Assembly: GCA_019414725.1 (NCBI GenBank)
Contig: DXLM01000005.1
Coordinates: forward strand, 6,596-70,595
Direction of reading: 5' to 3'
From: Bacteroides sp.
GTDB lineage: Bacteria > Bacteroidota > Bacteroidia > Bacteroidales > Bacteroidaceae
Length of the DNA stretch: 64,000 nt
The notes beneath the pieces were generated by a model that did no database searches, had not been told where the DNA came from, and saw only the letters and a list, made by a program, of their open reading frames with translations. The position numbers and the translations under genes were made by a program. Shown here piece by piece: positions 33,684-42,977 of the stretch (position 1 is the stretch's first letter; every line of letters starts with the position of its first letter).

Positions 33684-35133
33684 AATTCTTTCTCTGGCTC
33701 CACAGAATGTGTGGAAGCATTTTTATTCGTTAACTCAAGTGCCTCGCCCGTCAGGACATTTGGCAAAAGTTCAGTCATTTTTACTGGAGTTCGGTAAGAA
33801 TGCTGGTATTGAAGCTTTTCAGGATGAGGCTGGAAACATCATTTACCGCAAGCCTGCCACTCCGGGCATGGAAAACCGTAAGACGGTTATCTTGCAGGCA
33901 CACATGGATATGGTTCCACAAAAGAACAAAGATACACAGCATGATTTCGAAAACGATCCTATTCAGGTTTATGTAGACGGTGAATGGGTGAAGGCAAAAG
34001 GCACTACACTTGGTTCGGACAACGGTATGGGGGTAGCTGCAATCATGGCTGTAATGGAAGATAAAACATTAAAACACGGCCCATTGGTTGCACTGATCAC
34101 TGCCGATGAAGAAACTGGTATGTATGGCGCTTTCGGCTTGAAACCTGGAGAAATAGAAGGCGATATTTTGCTGAACCTCGATTCTGAAGAAGAAGGTGAG
34201 CTGTATATCGGTTGTGCCGGTGGTGAAGATCTGACAGCTACACTGGAATATAAGGAAGAAGAAACCGATCCGGAAGATGTAGCTTTGAAAGTTACTCTGA
34301 AAGGTCTGCGTGGTGGTCACTCTGGTATACAGATTGGCTGGGGACATGCCAATGCAAACAAGCTTATGGCTCGCTTCCTGAATCAGGTTATTGCATACGA
34401 TGAAGCTTGTCTGGTATCGTGGGAAGGTGGAAACATGCGTAATGCTATTCCTCGTGAATGCGAAGTTGTGATTACTGTACCCGAAACAGAAGTAGAAGAT
34501 GTACTGGCATTCGTTGGTGAGTGTGAACAAGTATGGCGTGATGAATTTGCTACAATCGAAGAAGGACTGAGCTTTAAGGCAGAACGTGTGGAATTGCCGA
34601 AGTACATGGTTCCTGAAGAAATCCGCGATAACTTGGTAGATGCTATCTATGCATGTCCTAACGGAGTGGAACGTTTCATCCCGACTATTCCTGATACAGT
34701 AGAAACATCTTCTAACCTTGCCATTGTTGAAATTGCCAATGGAAAGGCAGCTGTTAAAGTTTTGACACGTAGTTCTCGTGAATCAATGAAAGATTACCGT
34801 AATACAGCTATCGAAAGCTGCTTCTCTATGGCTGGTATGCATGTAGAACGTTCAGGCAGCTATTCAGGATGGGAACCAAATGTTAATTCTCCTATCCTTC
34901 ACGCCATGAAGGAATCGTATAAGGCACAGTTTGGCGAACTTCCTGAAGTGAAGGTTATACATGCCGGACTGGAATGTGGTATTATCGGAGCAGTAGTTCC
35001 GGGACTTGATATGATTTCTTTCGGTCCTACTTTGCAGTGCCCGCATACTCCGGAAGAACGTTGTCACATTCCTTCAGTTTCGAAGTTCTATGACTTCCTG
35101 ACTGCAACGTTGGAAAATACTCCTGAAAAATAA
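33676..35133 (+). CDS. pepD: Aminoacyl-histidine dipeptidase (cytosol non-specific dipeptidase)
   Basis: A 485-residue M20-type zinc dipeptidase of the PepD family, which cleaves Xaa-His and other dipeptides in the cytoplasm. The start is ATG 33676 (MNEILSLAPQNVWKHFYSL); the frame extends 16 codons further up inside the preceding gene. Zinc and catalytic residues are in QAHMDMVPQ, LGSDNGMGVA, TADEETGMYGAFGL and LLNLDSEEEGE, with the C-terminal HAGLECG and a His in QCPHTPEERCHI. The lid/dimerisation domain starts near LRGGHSGIQIGWG. It overlaps the flippase-like gene by 8 bases. Confidence 0.95.
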   Translation: MNEILSLAPQNVWKHFYSLTQVPRPSGHLAKVQSFLLEFGKNAGIEAFQDEAGNIIYRKPATPGMENRKTVILQAHMDMVPQKNKDTQHDFENDPIQVYVDGEWVKAKGTTLGSDNGMGVAAIMAVMEDKTLKHGPLVALITADEETGMYGAFGLKPGEIEGDILLNLDSEEEGELYIGCAGGEDLTATLEYKEEETDPEDVALKVTLKGLRGGHSGIQIGWGHANANKLMARFLNQVIAYDEACLVSWEGGNMRNAIPRECEVVITVPETEVEDVLAFVGECEQVWRDEFATIEEGLSFKAERVELPKYMVPEEIRDNLVDAIYACPNGVERFIPTIPDTVETSSNLAIVEIANGKAAVKVLTRSSRESMKDYRNTAIESCFSMAGMHVERSGSYSGWEPNVNSPILHAMKESYKAQFGELPEVKVIHAGLECGIIGAVVPGLDMISFGPTLQCPHTPEERCHIPSVSKFYDFLTATLENTPEK

Positions 35134-35152
35134 TTCTTGAGATACATATAAT

Positions 35153-35200
35153 AGCCTGCCTGAACGACGAGGAAATCGTTGTCCGGGCAGGCTATTTTTT
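35153..35200 (+). terminator. Rho-independent terminator of pepD
   Basis: AGCCTGCC (35153-35160) pairs perfectly with GGCAGGCT (35186-35193), followed by ATTTTTT. It lies 19 bases after the pepD stop. Confidence 0.85.
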
Positions 35201-35481
35201 GTCTTTCCTTGTATTATGGGAAAAACGTTCTTTTCTCTTTTCTTACTCTCTGTGAACTCTTTTAAAAAGCTCAGCAGAATAGCTGGATTTTTTGTACAAA
35301 ACATCTGGAAATTTCTACAATTTTTTTGAAAATATCGAGATGTTTTTCTGCATTTATCAGCATGTTTTTTTGTAGACCTCTAATTGTTACAAATTTCCTT
35401 TATTGCTCCATTATCGGTTTATCAATTTATTACCTGGATTGAAGCAAAATTATGTGTGTTTTTACTGATAATATCTACAAA
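35201..35481. other. Intergenic stretch between convergent pepD and receptor genes
   Basis: AT-rich and without a convincing ORF. It holds an inverted repeat AAAACATCT (35298-35306) / AGATGTTTT (35338-35346) followed by a T, which could end transcription in either direction, but the 31-base loop is long. Otherwise I see nothing. Confidence 0.4.
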
Positions 35482-37803
35482 TTACATACGGTTTTTCTGG
35501 CTTTCACCGGCTCCGGTACCTTTGTATTTGCTCTTGGCTGTATTGAACTTGTATCTTATTGTTACAGAAAACTCACGATTATCGTAAGAATTTTTTTGAT
35601 AAATATTATAATCTCCAGAATATAAGTGATAATAATCTTTGTTTGTATCGAGTAAGTCACTGCCTTTCAATTCAACACTGAGAGCATCTTTCAAGAAACT
35701 TTTTCTGACAGACAGATTTATGCTGCCTGTCGGATGTTCTATGTAAATATTCTGATAAGCACCTTTACTTTGGATATTGGCATCCAGTCCGATAATAAAT
35801 TCTTTTGGCAATTCGATGGTATTATTGAAGTTTGCTACATAAACTGGAGTTTTCATATCGAAAGGTTTGCTAAAGGATTCTACTGTAAGCCATTGTTTTT
35901 TTACACCTATTCCAATCATTGGTGACCAGCAGCCTATTTTAGGTGAGACCGAAAGAAAAGCTGAGAAAGTTGGAATGGATTTATTCCAGTTACGATAGCT
36001 TAACATGGTCTGTGAACCATCTTCTTCTGTCAATTCACCCCAATATAATATCCAGTTTTTAGTCTGACTGTAAGACAGACTGAGCTGTAACCATTTCCAT
36101 ACGGTAGCCAATGACAGGTCGTGTATAATGGTTGGGCGAAGTGTCGGAGTTCCCTTTTGCTGGATGAAACGGTCTGAGTAGGAAACATTGTTACTAAGTT
36201 GTTGATAAGAAGGTCTGACTGTTTTTGCTGTGTAACTTAACTGGGTCTGTATATTTCCCCATTTGGTAGAGAACGACAGATGAGGAAATACATTGTCGAA
36301 TGTCCGGCTCTGTTCATCTATATGTTGGTTATTCTCGAAATAGTCGAATTTATCATGTTCGTATCTTACTCCAACAGACCAGTCGCCCCACGGGAAGTTC
36401 TGGCTATATTCTGCGAATCCGGCAGCATTTATTTCTTTAAGCTTGCTGTATGAAGTGGGTACATAATTTTCTTCATTAAGATAATCATCATTTCGATGTG
36501 TATAGGTTACCTCACTTCCTACGGCAAGTGTTCCTTTTCCTAAAGGCAAGGAAACTATGAGTTTTCCGGCAACCAGACGGTTCTTTACATCTCCTATTGA
36601 ATGTACATCGCGATCTTCATACTTTTCACTCAACTCTTTTACATTGGAGTATTCCCGGTTACCATTTTGGAAATAGTCTATATTGAAATCAATATTTGCA
36701 GTACCGACTATACCGTTATAATATGCATTGATTTCATGTCCCCAATCATCGTCGGTATAATTGTTGGCGGTAGAATATATTTCGTCGTAAAGCTGATTGT
36801 CGGTGGTTACATGTGTATAGGTTTCTCTGGATCCATCTGGAGAAAGCTGTTTGTTAGGTTGATATTTCATTCCCAATGTATGCTTGTCGTTTATTTGATA
36901 ATTGAATCCGATATTGCCTTCCAGTATCTTGGATAAATTATCGTTGAAACTATTCATCTTATGGGTCCATTCCTGCGTTCCTCTTTTCTTAAGAATAACG
37001 GTATAATCCTGTATATACTTCATATTACTAAAGTAAATGGAGCCGAAAATATCCAGGTCGTGATGACGATAATTCAGGTTGGCCTGTTCGATCCAGTCTG
37101 TATTTTTCGACTGATAATAGCTGGACCGTAAGTTAAATCCGAAGCCTTCTCCTTGTCTGTTTACTGTTTGGATGCGTATAACGGCTTTGACGGTTGCATC
37201 GTATCTTGAACCAGGATTACGTATGACTTCTACATTTTTTATTTCATTTGCATTAAGCTGTTCCAGTTCGGTCAGGTCATTCAGTTTTCTTCCGTTTATA
37301 TATATCAGAGGAGTTCCTTTTCCGAAAACTTCATAACTGTCTTGCGTCTTGGTTATTCCCGGTATTTTTCCTAGTACATCATTAGCCGAACCAGCTTTGC
37401 TTAATACGCTGTTTTCAACACTGGTTACCATAGCATCACCTTTCATTCGTGTAACTGGTAAGTTCCCCTTTACTATTACTTCTTCTAACAGTTGTGCATC
37501 AGATGTTAACTGCACGATACCCATATCAGTTGGGTGGATAGGTTTATATATTGTTGCATAACCGATGGAAGAAATGCGTACAATCTGTTTTTCTGATGTA
37601 GCTTGCAGTGTAAAACTACCATTTTCGTTACTGATTGTCCCGCTTATAAAGGTCGAATCGGGAAGAGATAATAATACTACGTTGGCATATGGTAATGGCT
37701 GATTGTTTTCATCTACTAGTTTTCCACTGATATTTTGAGCTGTTAATTCTTGGAAAGCGAATGTACCGGCAAACAGTACTAATCCTATTTTTAGCTTTTT
37801 CAT
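35482..37803 (-). CDS. TonB-dependent receptor-like outer-membrane beta-barrel protein
   Basis: A 773-residue protein from ATG 37803; the frame runs 29 codons further upstream but those residues do not look like a signal. A signal peptide (MKKLKIGLVLFAGTFAF) is followed by a CarboxypepD_reg-like domain (ISGKLVDENNQPLPYANVVL). The plug (SVLSKAGSANDVLGKIPGIT, GTPLIYINGRKLNDLTELEQ) precedes a barrel of the OMP_b-brl_3 type. It closes with an aromatic-ended strand, FSVTIRYKF, before a short Lys/Gly tail. No SusD neighbour; cargo unknown. It belongs to the same broad family as the 924-residue protein at 25.2 kb but is clearly distinct. Confidence 0.87.
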   Translation of the reverse strand: MKKLKIGLVLFAGTFAFQELTAQNISGKLVDENNQPLPYANVVLLSLPDSTFISGTISNENGSFTLQATSEKQIVRISSIGYATIYKPIHPTDMGIVQLTSDAQLLEEVIVKGNLPVTRMKGDAMVTSVENSVLSKAGSANDVLGKIPGITKTQDSYEVFGKGTPLIYINGRKLNDLTELEQLNANEIKNVEVIRNPGSRYDATVKAVIRIQTVNRQGEGFGFNLRSSYYQSKNTDWIEQANLNYRHHDLDIFGSIYFSNMKYIQDYTVILKKRGTQEWTHKMNSFNDNLSKILEGNIGFNYQINDKHTLGMKYQPNKQLSPDGSRETYTHVTTDNQLYDEIYSTANNYTDDDWGHEINAYYNGIVGTANIDFNIDYFQNGNREYSNVKELSEKYEDRDVHSIGDVKNRLVAGKLIVSLPLGKGTLAVGSEVTYTHRNDDYLNEENYVPTSYSKLKEINAAGFAEYSQNFPWGDWSVGVRYEHDKFDYFENNQHIDEQSRTFDNVFPHLSFSTKWGNIQTQLSYTAKTVRPSYQQLSNNVSYSDRFIQQKGTPTLRPTIIHDLSLATVWKWLQLSLSYSQTKNWILYWGELTEEDGSQTMLSYRNWNKSIPTFSAFLSVSPKIGCWSPMIGIGVKKQWLTVESFSKPFDMKTPVYVANFNNTIELPKEFIIGLDANIQSKGAYQNIYIEHPTGSINLSVRKSFLKDALSVELKGSDLLDTNKDYYHLYSGDYNIYQKNSYDNREFSVTIRYKFNTAKSKYKGTGAGESQKNRM

Positions 37804-37959
37804 GTTGAAATGTTGTATCTGTATTTTTAGGCACGAAATTAAGATTTTTTTCTTTTCCTTATTTATGTTTGGTGGATTGTATAAGATCATTTTTTAGAAA
37901 AAAGTGTTCTGATATTTTAGAACTTCTGGAGAGTCACTTTTACAGTGTGAAGAAATGAA

Positions 37960-37967
37960 TATCTTTG
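37960..37967 (+). promoter_or_regulatory. Candidate -7 box TATCTTTG of the OmpR-type two-component operon
   Basis: TATCTTTG matches the Bacteroidetes core and lies 102 bases before the regulator ATG, giving a leader of about 95 bases. No other TAnnTTTG match closer to the start was noticed. Confidence 0.4.
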
Positions 37968-38069
37968 TTTATGGGATAAATTGATTACATTTGTAAATAG
38001 ATAGCATTGACAATATACCCTGAAGTCCATACTTGCAGGTAAAAAAGATCATTAGAAAAATCACTGAAT

Positions 38070-38756
38070 ATGCAGACTATACTGATTGTAGAAGATGAAA
38101 AAAGAGTTGCCGACTTGTTGAAAGCCGGACTGGAAGAAAATGGTTACCAGACGATGGTGGCATACGACGGAGCTATGGGACTGCGTCTTTTTCAGACTTA
38201 TTCTTTTCACCTGGTTATATCAGACATTATCTTGCCAAAGATGGACGGATTCGAGCTTTGCAAGGAAATCCGCAAACAGAATGAAAAGATTCCTATTCTG
38301 ATGCTGACTGCTTTGGGATCTACCGATGACAAACTGGACGGATTCGATGCTGGGGCGGATGATTATATGACTAAGCCATTCGATTTCAGGGAGCTTACAG
38401 CGCGCGTGAAAGTATTGCTGAAACGAAATAAAGAAATCGTAGCCGATGCGCCTGAACAGATTGAATATGCTGATTTGACAATCAATTTGAATCTTAGAGA
38501 GGTAAAAAGGCAGGGGAAAGCAATAAAATTGTCTCCGAAAGAATATAACCTGTTGCTTTATATGGTTGAAAATGCGGAAAAAGTAATAAGCCGTGTGGAG
38601 ATAGCCGAAAAAGTATGGAATACACATTTTGATACGGGAACGAATTTCATAGATGTGTATATCAACTATCTGCGTAAGAAAATTGACAAGGAGTTTGATG
38701 TCAAACTCATTCATACGAAACCTGGGATTGGTTTTATTTTAACGGATAAGTTATGA
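38070..38756 (+). CDS. OmpR/PhoB-type response regulator
   Basis: A 228-residue regulator with receiver domain (VEDEK pocket, phospho-acceptor D52 in VISDIILPKMDGFEL, LTALGSTDDKLDGFDAGADD, Lys in MTKPFDFRELTAR). The winged-helix DNA-binding domain is at about 130-226 (IKLSPKEYNLLLYMVENAEK, FIDVYINYLRKKIDKEFDVK). Its ATG-TGA end overlaps the kinase gene by 4 bases. Immediately downstream lie mgtA and a porin gene preceded by a 22-base tandem repeat, the likely target. Confidence 0.95.
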   Translation: MQTILIVEDEKRVADLLKAGLEENGYQTMVAYDGAMGLRLFQTYSFHLVISDIILPKMDGFELCKEIRKQNEKIPILMLTALGSTDDKLDGFDAGADDYMTKPFDFRELTARVKVLLKRNKEIVADAPEQIEYADLTINLNLREVKRQGKAIKLSPKEYNLLLYMVENAEKVISRVEIAEKVWNTHFDTGTNFIDVYINYLRKKIDKEFDVKLIHTKPGIGFILTDKL

Positions 38757-40123
38757 AAATAAAGACAAAGCTGACTTTACAGAATACATGTGTTACGGCA
38801 GCAGTTTTTCTGTTGTGCATGGTATTGATTTATCTGGTAAGTGAACATACGCGTAGCCGGACTTTTTTCCACGATTTGAAAAGTGAGGCAGTTACAAAGG
38901 CTCATTTGTTTCTTCAGAATCAGGTTGACGCGCAGACCATGCAGTCTATTTATCTGAACAATAAAAAGTTTATCAATGAAGTGGAAGTAGCTGTCTATTC
39001 TATTGACTTCCGGATGCTTTATCACGATGCCATACAGAACGATATCATTAAAGAAGACCATGCAATGGTGGACCGTATCCTGAAAAAGAAAGAAATGGAA
39101 TTTTATATTGGCAAGTATCAGGCTATCGGGATGCTCTATTCGTTTGGAGGAAAGGATTATATAGTGACCGCTGCTGCTTACGACGGATATGGTTATGGCA
39201 ATTTGTTTGAATTGCAGAAGACATTGCTTATCTTGTTTGTTGTAGGATTGTCGCTGTTGTTCGTAGCTGGGTATTTTCTCGCCCGGGCATCGCTGAAGCC
39301 GATACGTGATATTGTAAGAGAGGCTGAAACGATAACTGCATTACATATCAACAGGCGTCTTCCGGTGAAGAATGAAAAAGATGAACTGGGAGAACTTAGT
39401 ACTGCTTTTAATGCCTTGCTGGAGCGGCTGGAAGTATCATTCAACTCTCAAAAGATGTTTGTCAGCAATGTGTCGCATGAGATACGTACACCACTTGCAG
39501 CGCTCATTGCCGAGCTGGACTTGTCGTTGCAAAAAGAACGGACCGGTGAACAGTACAGACAGGCAATGCAAAATGTATTGCAAGATGCCCGGCGGATGAA
39601 TAGTCTGGTAGATGGCTTGCTGAATCTTGCTAAGGCAGACTATCAGAAAGAACAGATCAAAATGCAGGAAATCCGGCTGGATGAATTACTGCTTGATGTA
39701 AGGGAGGTGATATTACGTGCTCATCCGGATTATCACATTGATTTGTTGTTCGAGCAGGAAGAAGCGGATGACGACCGCATGATTACTGTCAGAGGAAATC
39801 TTTATTTGTTGAATATCGCTTTTTCTAACCTGATAGAAAATAATTGTAAGTACTCGGCTGATAAATCTTCGTTTGTACAGATATCCTATTGGGATAAATG
39901 GACAATTGTACGTTTGTCGGATGCCGGAGTTGGAATGTCTGAAACCGATAAGCAGCATCTTTTTACTTTGTTCTACCGTGGAGAACAGGACAAGAAAGTA
40001 GGTGGACATGGTATTGGAATGACACTTTCACAGAAGATAATTCATCTCCATCAGGGAAATATTTCGGTTCATTCTCAGCAAGGTGAAGGTACAACTTTTG
40101 TTGTAGAACTACCTCACGTATAG
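38753..40123 (+). CDS. Sensor histidine kinase of the mgtA-linked two-component system
   Basis: A 456-residue inner-membrane kinase. Membrane helices at about 12-30 and 156-177 flank a sensor domain of about 125 residues with an acidic/His-containing middle (DIIKEDHAMVDRIL). HAMP follows (about 178-230), then HisKA with H242 in NVSHEIRTPLAAL and HATPase_c with FSNLIENNCKYS and GGHGIGMTLSQKI. It is coupled to the OmpR-type regulator by a 4-base overlap. An extracytoplasmic cation (Mg2+) signal, as in PhoQ, is a reasonable guess from the mgtA neighbour only. Confidence 0.93.
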   Translation: MKIKTKLTLQNTCVTAAVFLLCMVLIYLVSEHTRSRTFFHDLKSEAVTKAHLFLQNQVDAQTMQSIYLNNKKFINEVEVAVYSIDFRMLYHDAIQNDIIKEDHAMVDRILKKKEMEFYIGKYQAIGMLYSFGGKDYIVTAAAYDGYGYGNLFELQKTLLILFVVGLSLLFVAGYFLARASLKPIRDIVREAETITALHINRRLPVKNEKDELGELSTAFNALLERLEVSFNSQKMFVSNVSHEIRTPLAALIAELDLSLQKERTGEQYRQAMQNVLQDARRMNSLVDGLLNLAKADYQKEQIKMQEIRLDELLLDVREVILRAHPDYHIDLLFEQEEADDDRMITVRGNLYLLNIAFSNLIENNCKYSADKSSFVQISYWDKWTIVRLSDAGVGMSETDKQHLFTLFYRGEQDKKVGGHGIGMTLSQKIIHLHQGNISVHSQQGEGTTFVVELPHV

Positions 40124-40181
40124 GACCTTTTATCAACTTGTTTACTTTATTCTTCTATCCTTATCAATTGAGGTTGTTAGG

Positions 40182-40244
40182 GTGGTATTGGAAAACTGTT
40201 TCAGATTCTAATAGTTTTCTAATACCACTCTAATAGTTTTCTAA
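40182..40244. promoter_or_regulatory. Repeat array upstream of mgtA, candidate regulator operator
   Basis: TCTAATAGTTTTCTAA occurs twice without a mismatch (40207-40222 and 40229-40244), start to start 22 bases, two helical turns. The first copy is also half of an inverted repeat: GTGGTATTGGAAAACT (40182-40197) matches the complement of AGTTTTCTAATACCAC (40213-40228) at 15 of 16 positions. The array ends 23 bases before the TACTTTTG box, the position from which OmpR-class activators contact polymerase. The regulator encoded just upstream is the natural candidate. A leader hairpin is unlikely because the array precedes the predicted start site. Confidence 0.6.
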
Positions 40245-40267
40245 CGGCTGTCTTCGTGTGTCTTGCC

Positions 40268-40275
40268 TACTTTTG
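40268..40275 (+). promoter_or_regulatory. -7 box TACTTTTG of mgtA
   Basis: TACTTTTG fits TAnnTTTG. The start site would fall near 40282, only about ten bases before ATG 40293 and about 44 bases before the in-frame ATG 40326. No -33 element is visible; the tandem repeats occupy the upstream region. Confidence 0.5.
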
Positions 40276-40292
40276 CGGCGTGAAAAGGAAAC

Positions 40293-42974
40293 ATGAGTAG
40301 TAACCTAATCAAAATTGAAGTAACAATGTGGAAGAAGAAAAAGCGTAAGGAACAATTTGCCTTCAATGCAGAAAAAGTTTTTCTGGCAGCAACTCAGCCA
40401 CTCGGCTCTGTCTTTAGCTATTTTCAAACAAGCCGAATCGGGCTTACGGCTGATGAGGTGGAAAAGAGGCAGTCTGTTTATGGTAGAAATGAGGTGGAGC
40501 ATGAGAAAAAGAAAAATCCGCTTTCTACTTTCATCAAGGCATTTATAAATCCTTTTATTGGGGTATTGACAGGACTGGTTGTTATATCGTTTGTGCTTGA
40601 TGTATTGCTTGCGGCTCCAGGAGAACAAGATTGGACCGCTATCGTTATTATCTCTACAATGGTGATTTTCAGTGCTATTCTTCGCTTCTGTCAAGAGTGG
40701 AAAGCTAATGCATCGAGTGAAGCACTACTGAAGATGGTTACCAATACTTGTTATGTAAAGCGGGCTGGAAATCATGATGAAGAAATTAATATAGCAGAAC
40801 TGGTTCCTGGAGATGTTGTGATGATTGCTGCCGGTGACATGATACCTGCCGATATTCGTATTATTGAGGCTAAGGACTTGTTTGTCAGCCAGTCTTCGCT
40901 TACCGGAGAGTCTGATCCCATTGAGAAGCATCCGGAAGTAAAAGGAAAGAAATATAATAAAGGTAGTGTAGTCGAACTGGATAACATTTGTTATATGGGT
41001 TCGAATGTGGTAAGTGGCTCTGCTACCGGTATTGTTTTTGAAACAGGGAATAATACTTATCTGGGAACCATTGCGAAAAGTATCGTCGGACATCGGGCTG
41101 CAACTGCGTTCGACAAGGGAATCAATAAAGTGAGTATTTTGCTTATACGTTTCATGCTGGTGATGATTCCGTTTGTATTCCTTGTGAACGGGTTGACCAA
41201 AGGCGACTGGTTTGATGCGTTTATTTTCGCCATTTCTGTAGCTGTGGGGCTGACTCCTGAAATGCTTCCGATGATTGTAACTGCGAATCTTTCTAAGGGA
41301 GCAGTGGCAATGTCGAAAAAGAAGACAATTGTCAAGGATTTAAATGCCATTCAGAATTTCGGTGCTATGAATATTCTTTGTACCGATAAGACTGGTACAT
41401 TGACATGCGATCAGATTGTGTTGGAGAAGTATATCAATGCGGATGGTTCGAGTGACAATGACAAGCGTATTTTGCGCCATGCTTATTTTAACAGCTTCTT
41501 TCAGACCGGATTGAAGAATCTGATGGATAAAGCGATTCTTTCGCACATCAAGGAGCTTTCGTTGGAGTATCTGAAAGATAATTATAAAAAGGTAGATGAA
41601 ATTCCTTTTGACTTTGCACGCCGCAGAATGTCGGTTGTTGTGGAAGACAAACAGGGAAAACGGCAGATTATTACGAAAGGAGCAGTAGAAGAAATGCTTG
41701 ATATCTGTTCTTATGCCGAGTTCGACGGAGCTGTTCATCCGCTTTCCGCTGAGCTGAGAAAAAAAGCGCAGGAAATCAGTTTGCAGATGAACAAGCAGGG
41801 AATGCGGGTACTGGCTGTTGCTCATAAAAGTTATTTGAGCAAGGAATGTGATTTCAAGGTAGAAGATGAGAAAGATATGGTACTCATTGGTTATCTGGCA
41901 TTTCTTGATCCTCCCAAGCAATCGGCAGCAAGCGCAATCAAGCAATTGCATGAACACGGGATAGAAGTGAAGATTCTTTCAGGAGATAATGATGCGGTAG
42001 TGCAGACTATTGCCCGTCAGGTTGGAATAGAAACCCGCAACGCACTGACTGGACCGCAGTTCGAAGCCATGGAGGAGGAAGAACAGCGTCAGGCTGTCTG
42101 TAAGACAAATGTATTTTCTAAATTAACTCCTATTCAGAAGACACAGATCATTATGTTGCTTCAAGAGCAGCAGAATACTGTAGGCTTCTTGGGTGACGGT
42201 ATTAATGATGCTGCTGCTTTGCGTCAGTCAGATATCGGCATTTCGGTTGATTCAGCAGTAGATATAGCCAAAGAGAGTGCGGATATTATTCTACTGGAAA
42301 AGGACTTGATGGTGTTGGAAGATGGTGTACTTGAGGGTAGAAAAACATTTGGAAATATCACTAAGTATATAAAGATGACAGCAAGTTCGAATTTTGGAAA
42401 TATGTTTAGTGTAATGGCTGCAAGTGCATTTTTGCCTTTCCTTCCGATGTTGCCGATTCATCTGCTGATTCAGAATTTGCTTTATGATATTTCGCAGACT
42501 ACCATTCCTTTTGACCGTATGGATGCTGATTATCTCCGTAAGCCTCGTAAATGGGATGCTTCTGATATTAGCCGTTTTATGATATTCATCGGACCGATAA
42601 GTTCTATTTTTGATATTGTTACTTATCTGGTGATGTGGTATGTGTTCAGCTGTAATTCTGTGGAGCATCAGACGTTATTTCAGTCGGGCTGGTTTATAGA
42701 AGGTTTACTGTCGCAGACATTGATTGTTCATATGATTCGTACGCAGAAAATACCATTTATACAAAGTTGTGCTTCGTGGCAGGTTACCGGACTGACTGTG
42801 CTGATAATGGTTATTGGAATTATCATTCCTTTCTCTCCTTTTGGAACTTCAATCGGACTTGAACCTTTGCCATTAAGCTATTTCCCCTGGCTTGTCGGTA
42901 TTCTGCTTTCATACTGTGTACTGACTCAAATGATAAAAAACTGGTATATCAAGCGATTTGTAAAATGGTTGTGA
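40293..42974 (+). CDS. mgtA: P-type Mg2+-transporting ATPase
   Basis: An 893-residue P3B-type ATPase importing Mg2+. Motifs: SSLTGESDP (actuator TGES), VGLTPEMLPMIVT (the MgtA/MgtB membrane motif), phosphorylated D365 in CTDKTGTLT, nucleotide-domain ITKGAVEEML and hinge LGDGINDAAALRQSDIGIS. The Lys-rich start MWKKKKRKEQFAF lies at the second in-frame ATG (40326), and the promoter position makes that start possible (882 residues). It follows a two-component operon after 169 bases and precedes a porin gene by 3 bases. This arrangement suggests Mg2+- or stress-regulated import. Confidence 0.95.
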   Translation: MSSNLIKIEVTMWKKKKRKEQFAFNAEKVFLAATQPLGSVFSYFQTSRIGLTADEVEKRQSVYGRNEVEHEKKKNPLSTFIKAFINPFIGVLTGLVVISFVLDVLLAAPGEQDWTAIVIISTMVIFSAILRFCQEWKANASSEALLKMVTNTCYVKRAGNHDEEINIAELVPGDVVMIAAGDMIPADIRIIEAKDLFVSQSSLTGESDPIEKHPEVKGKKYNKGSVVELDNICYMGSNVVSGSATGIVFETGNNTYLGTIAKSIVGHRAATAFDKGINKVSILLIRFMLVMIPFVFLVNGLTKGDWFDAFIFAISVAVGLTPEMLPMIVTANLSKGAVAMSKKKTIVKDLNAIQNFGAMNILCTDKTGTLTCDQIVLEKYINADGSSDNDKRILRHAYFNSFFQTGLKNLMDKAILSHIKELSLEYLKDNYKKVDEIPFDFARRRMSVVVEDKQGKRQIITKGAVEEMLDICSYAEFDGAVHPLSAELRKKAQEISLQMNKQGMRVLAVAHKSYLSKECDFKVEDEKDMVLIGYLAFLDPPKQSAASAIKQLHEHGIEVKILSGDNDAVVQTIARQVGIETRNALTGPQFEAMEEEEQRQAVCKTNVFSKLTPIQKTQIIMLLQEQQNTVGFLGDGINDAAALRQSDIGISVDSAVDIAKESADIILLEKDLMVLEDGVLEGRKTFGNITKYIKMTASSNFGNMFSVMAASAFLPFLPMLPIHLLIQNLLYDISQTTIPFDRMDADYLRKPRKWDASDISRFMIFIGPISSIFDIVTYLVMWYVFSCNSVEHQTLFQSGWFIEGLLSQTLIVHMIRTQKIPFIQSCASWQVTGLTVLIMVIGIIIPFSPFGTSIGLEPLPLSYFPWLVGILLSYCVLTQMIKNWYIKRFVKWL

Positions 42975-42977
42975 TAA

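Noticed and set aside
37804..37890. Upstream extension of the receptor gene at 35.5 kb
   Set aside because: The 29 added residues (MILYNPPNINKEKKK...) precede a perfect signal peptide beginning at ATG 37803.
40182..40244. CRISPR or mobile-element repeat upstream of mgtA
   Set aside because: Only two copies with a 6-base spacer, located at a promoter; this fits an operator, not an array.
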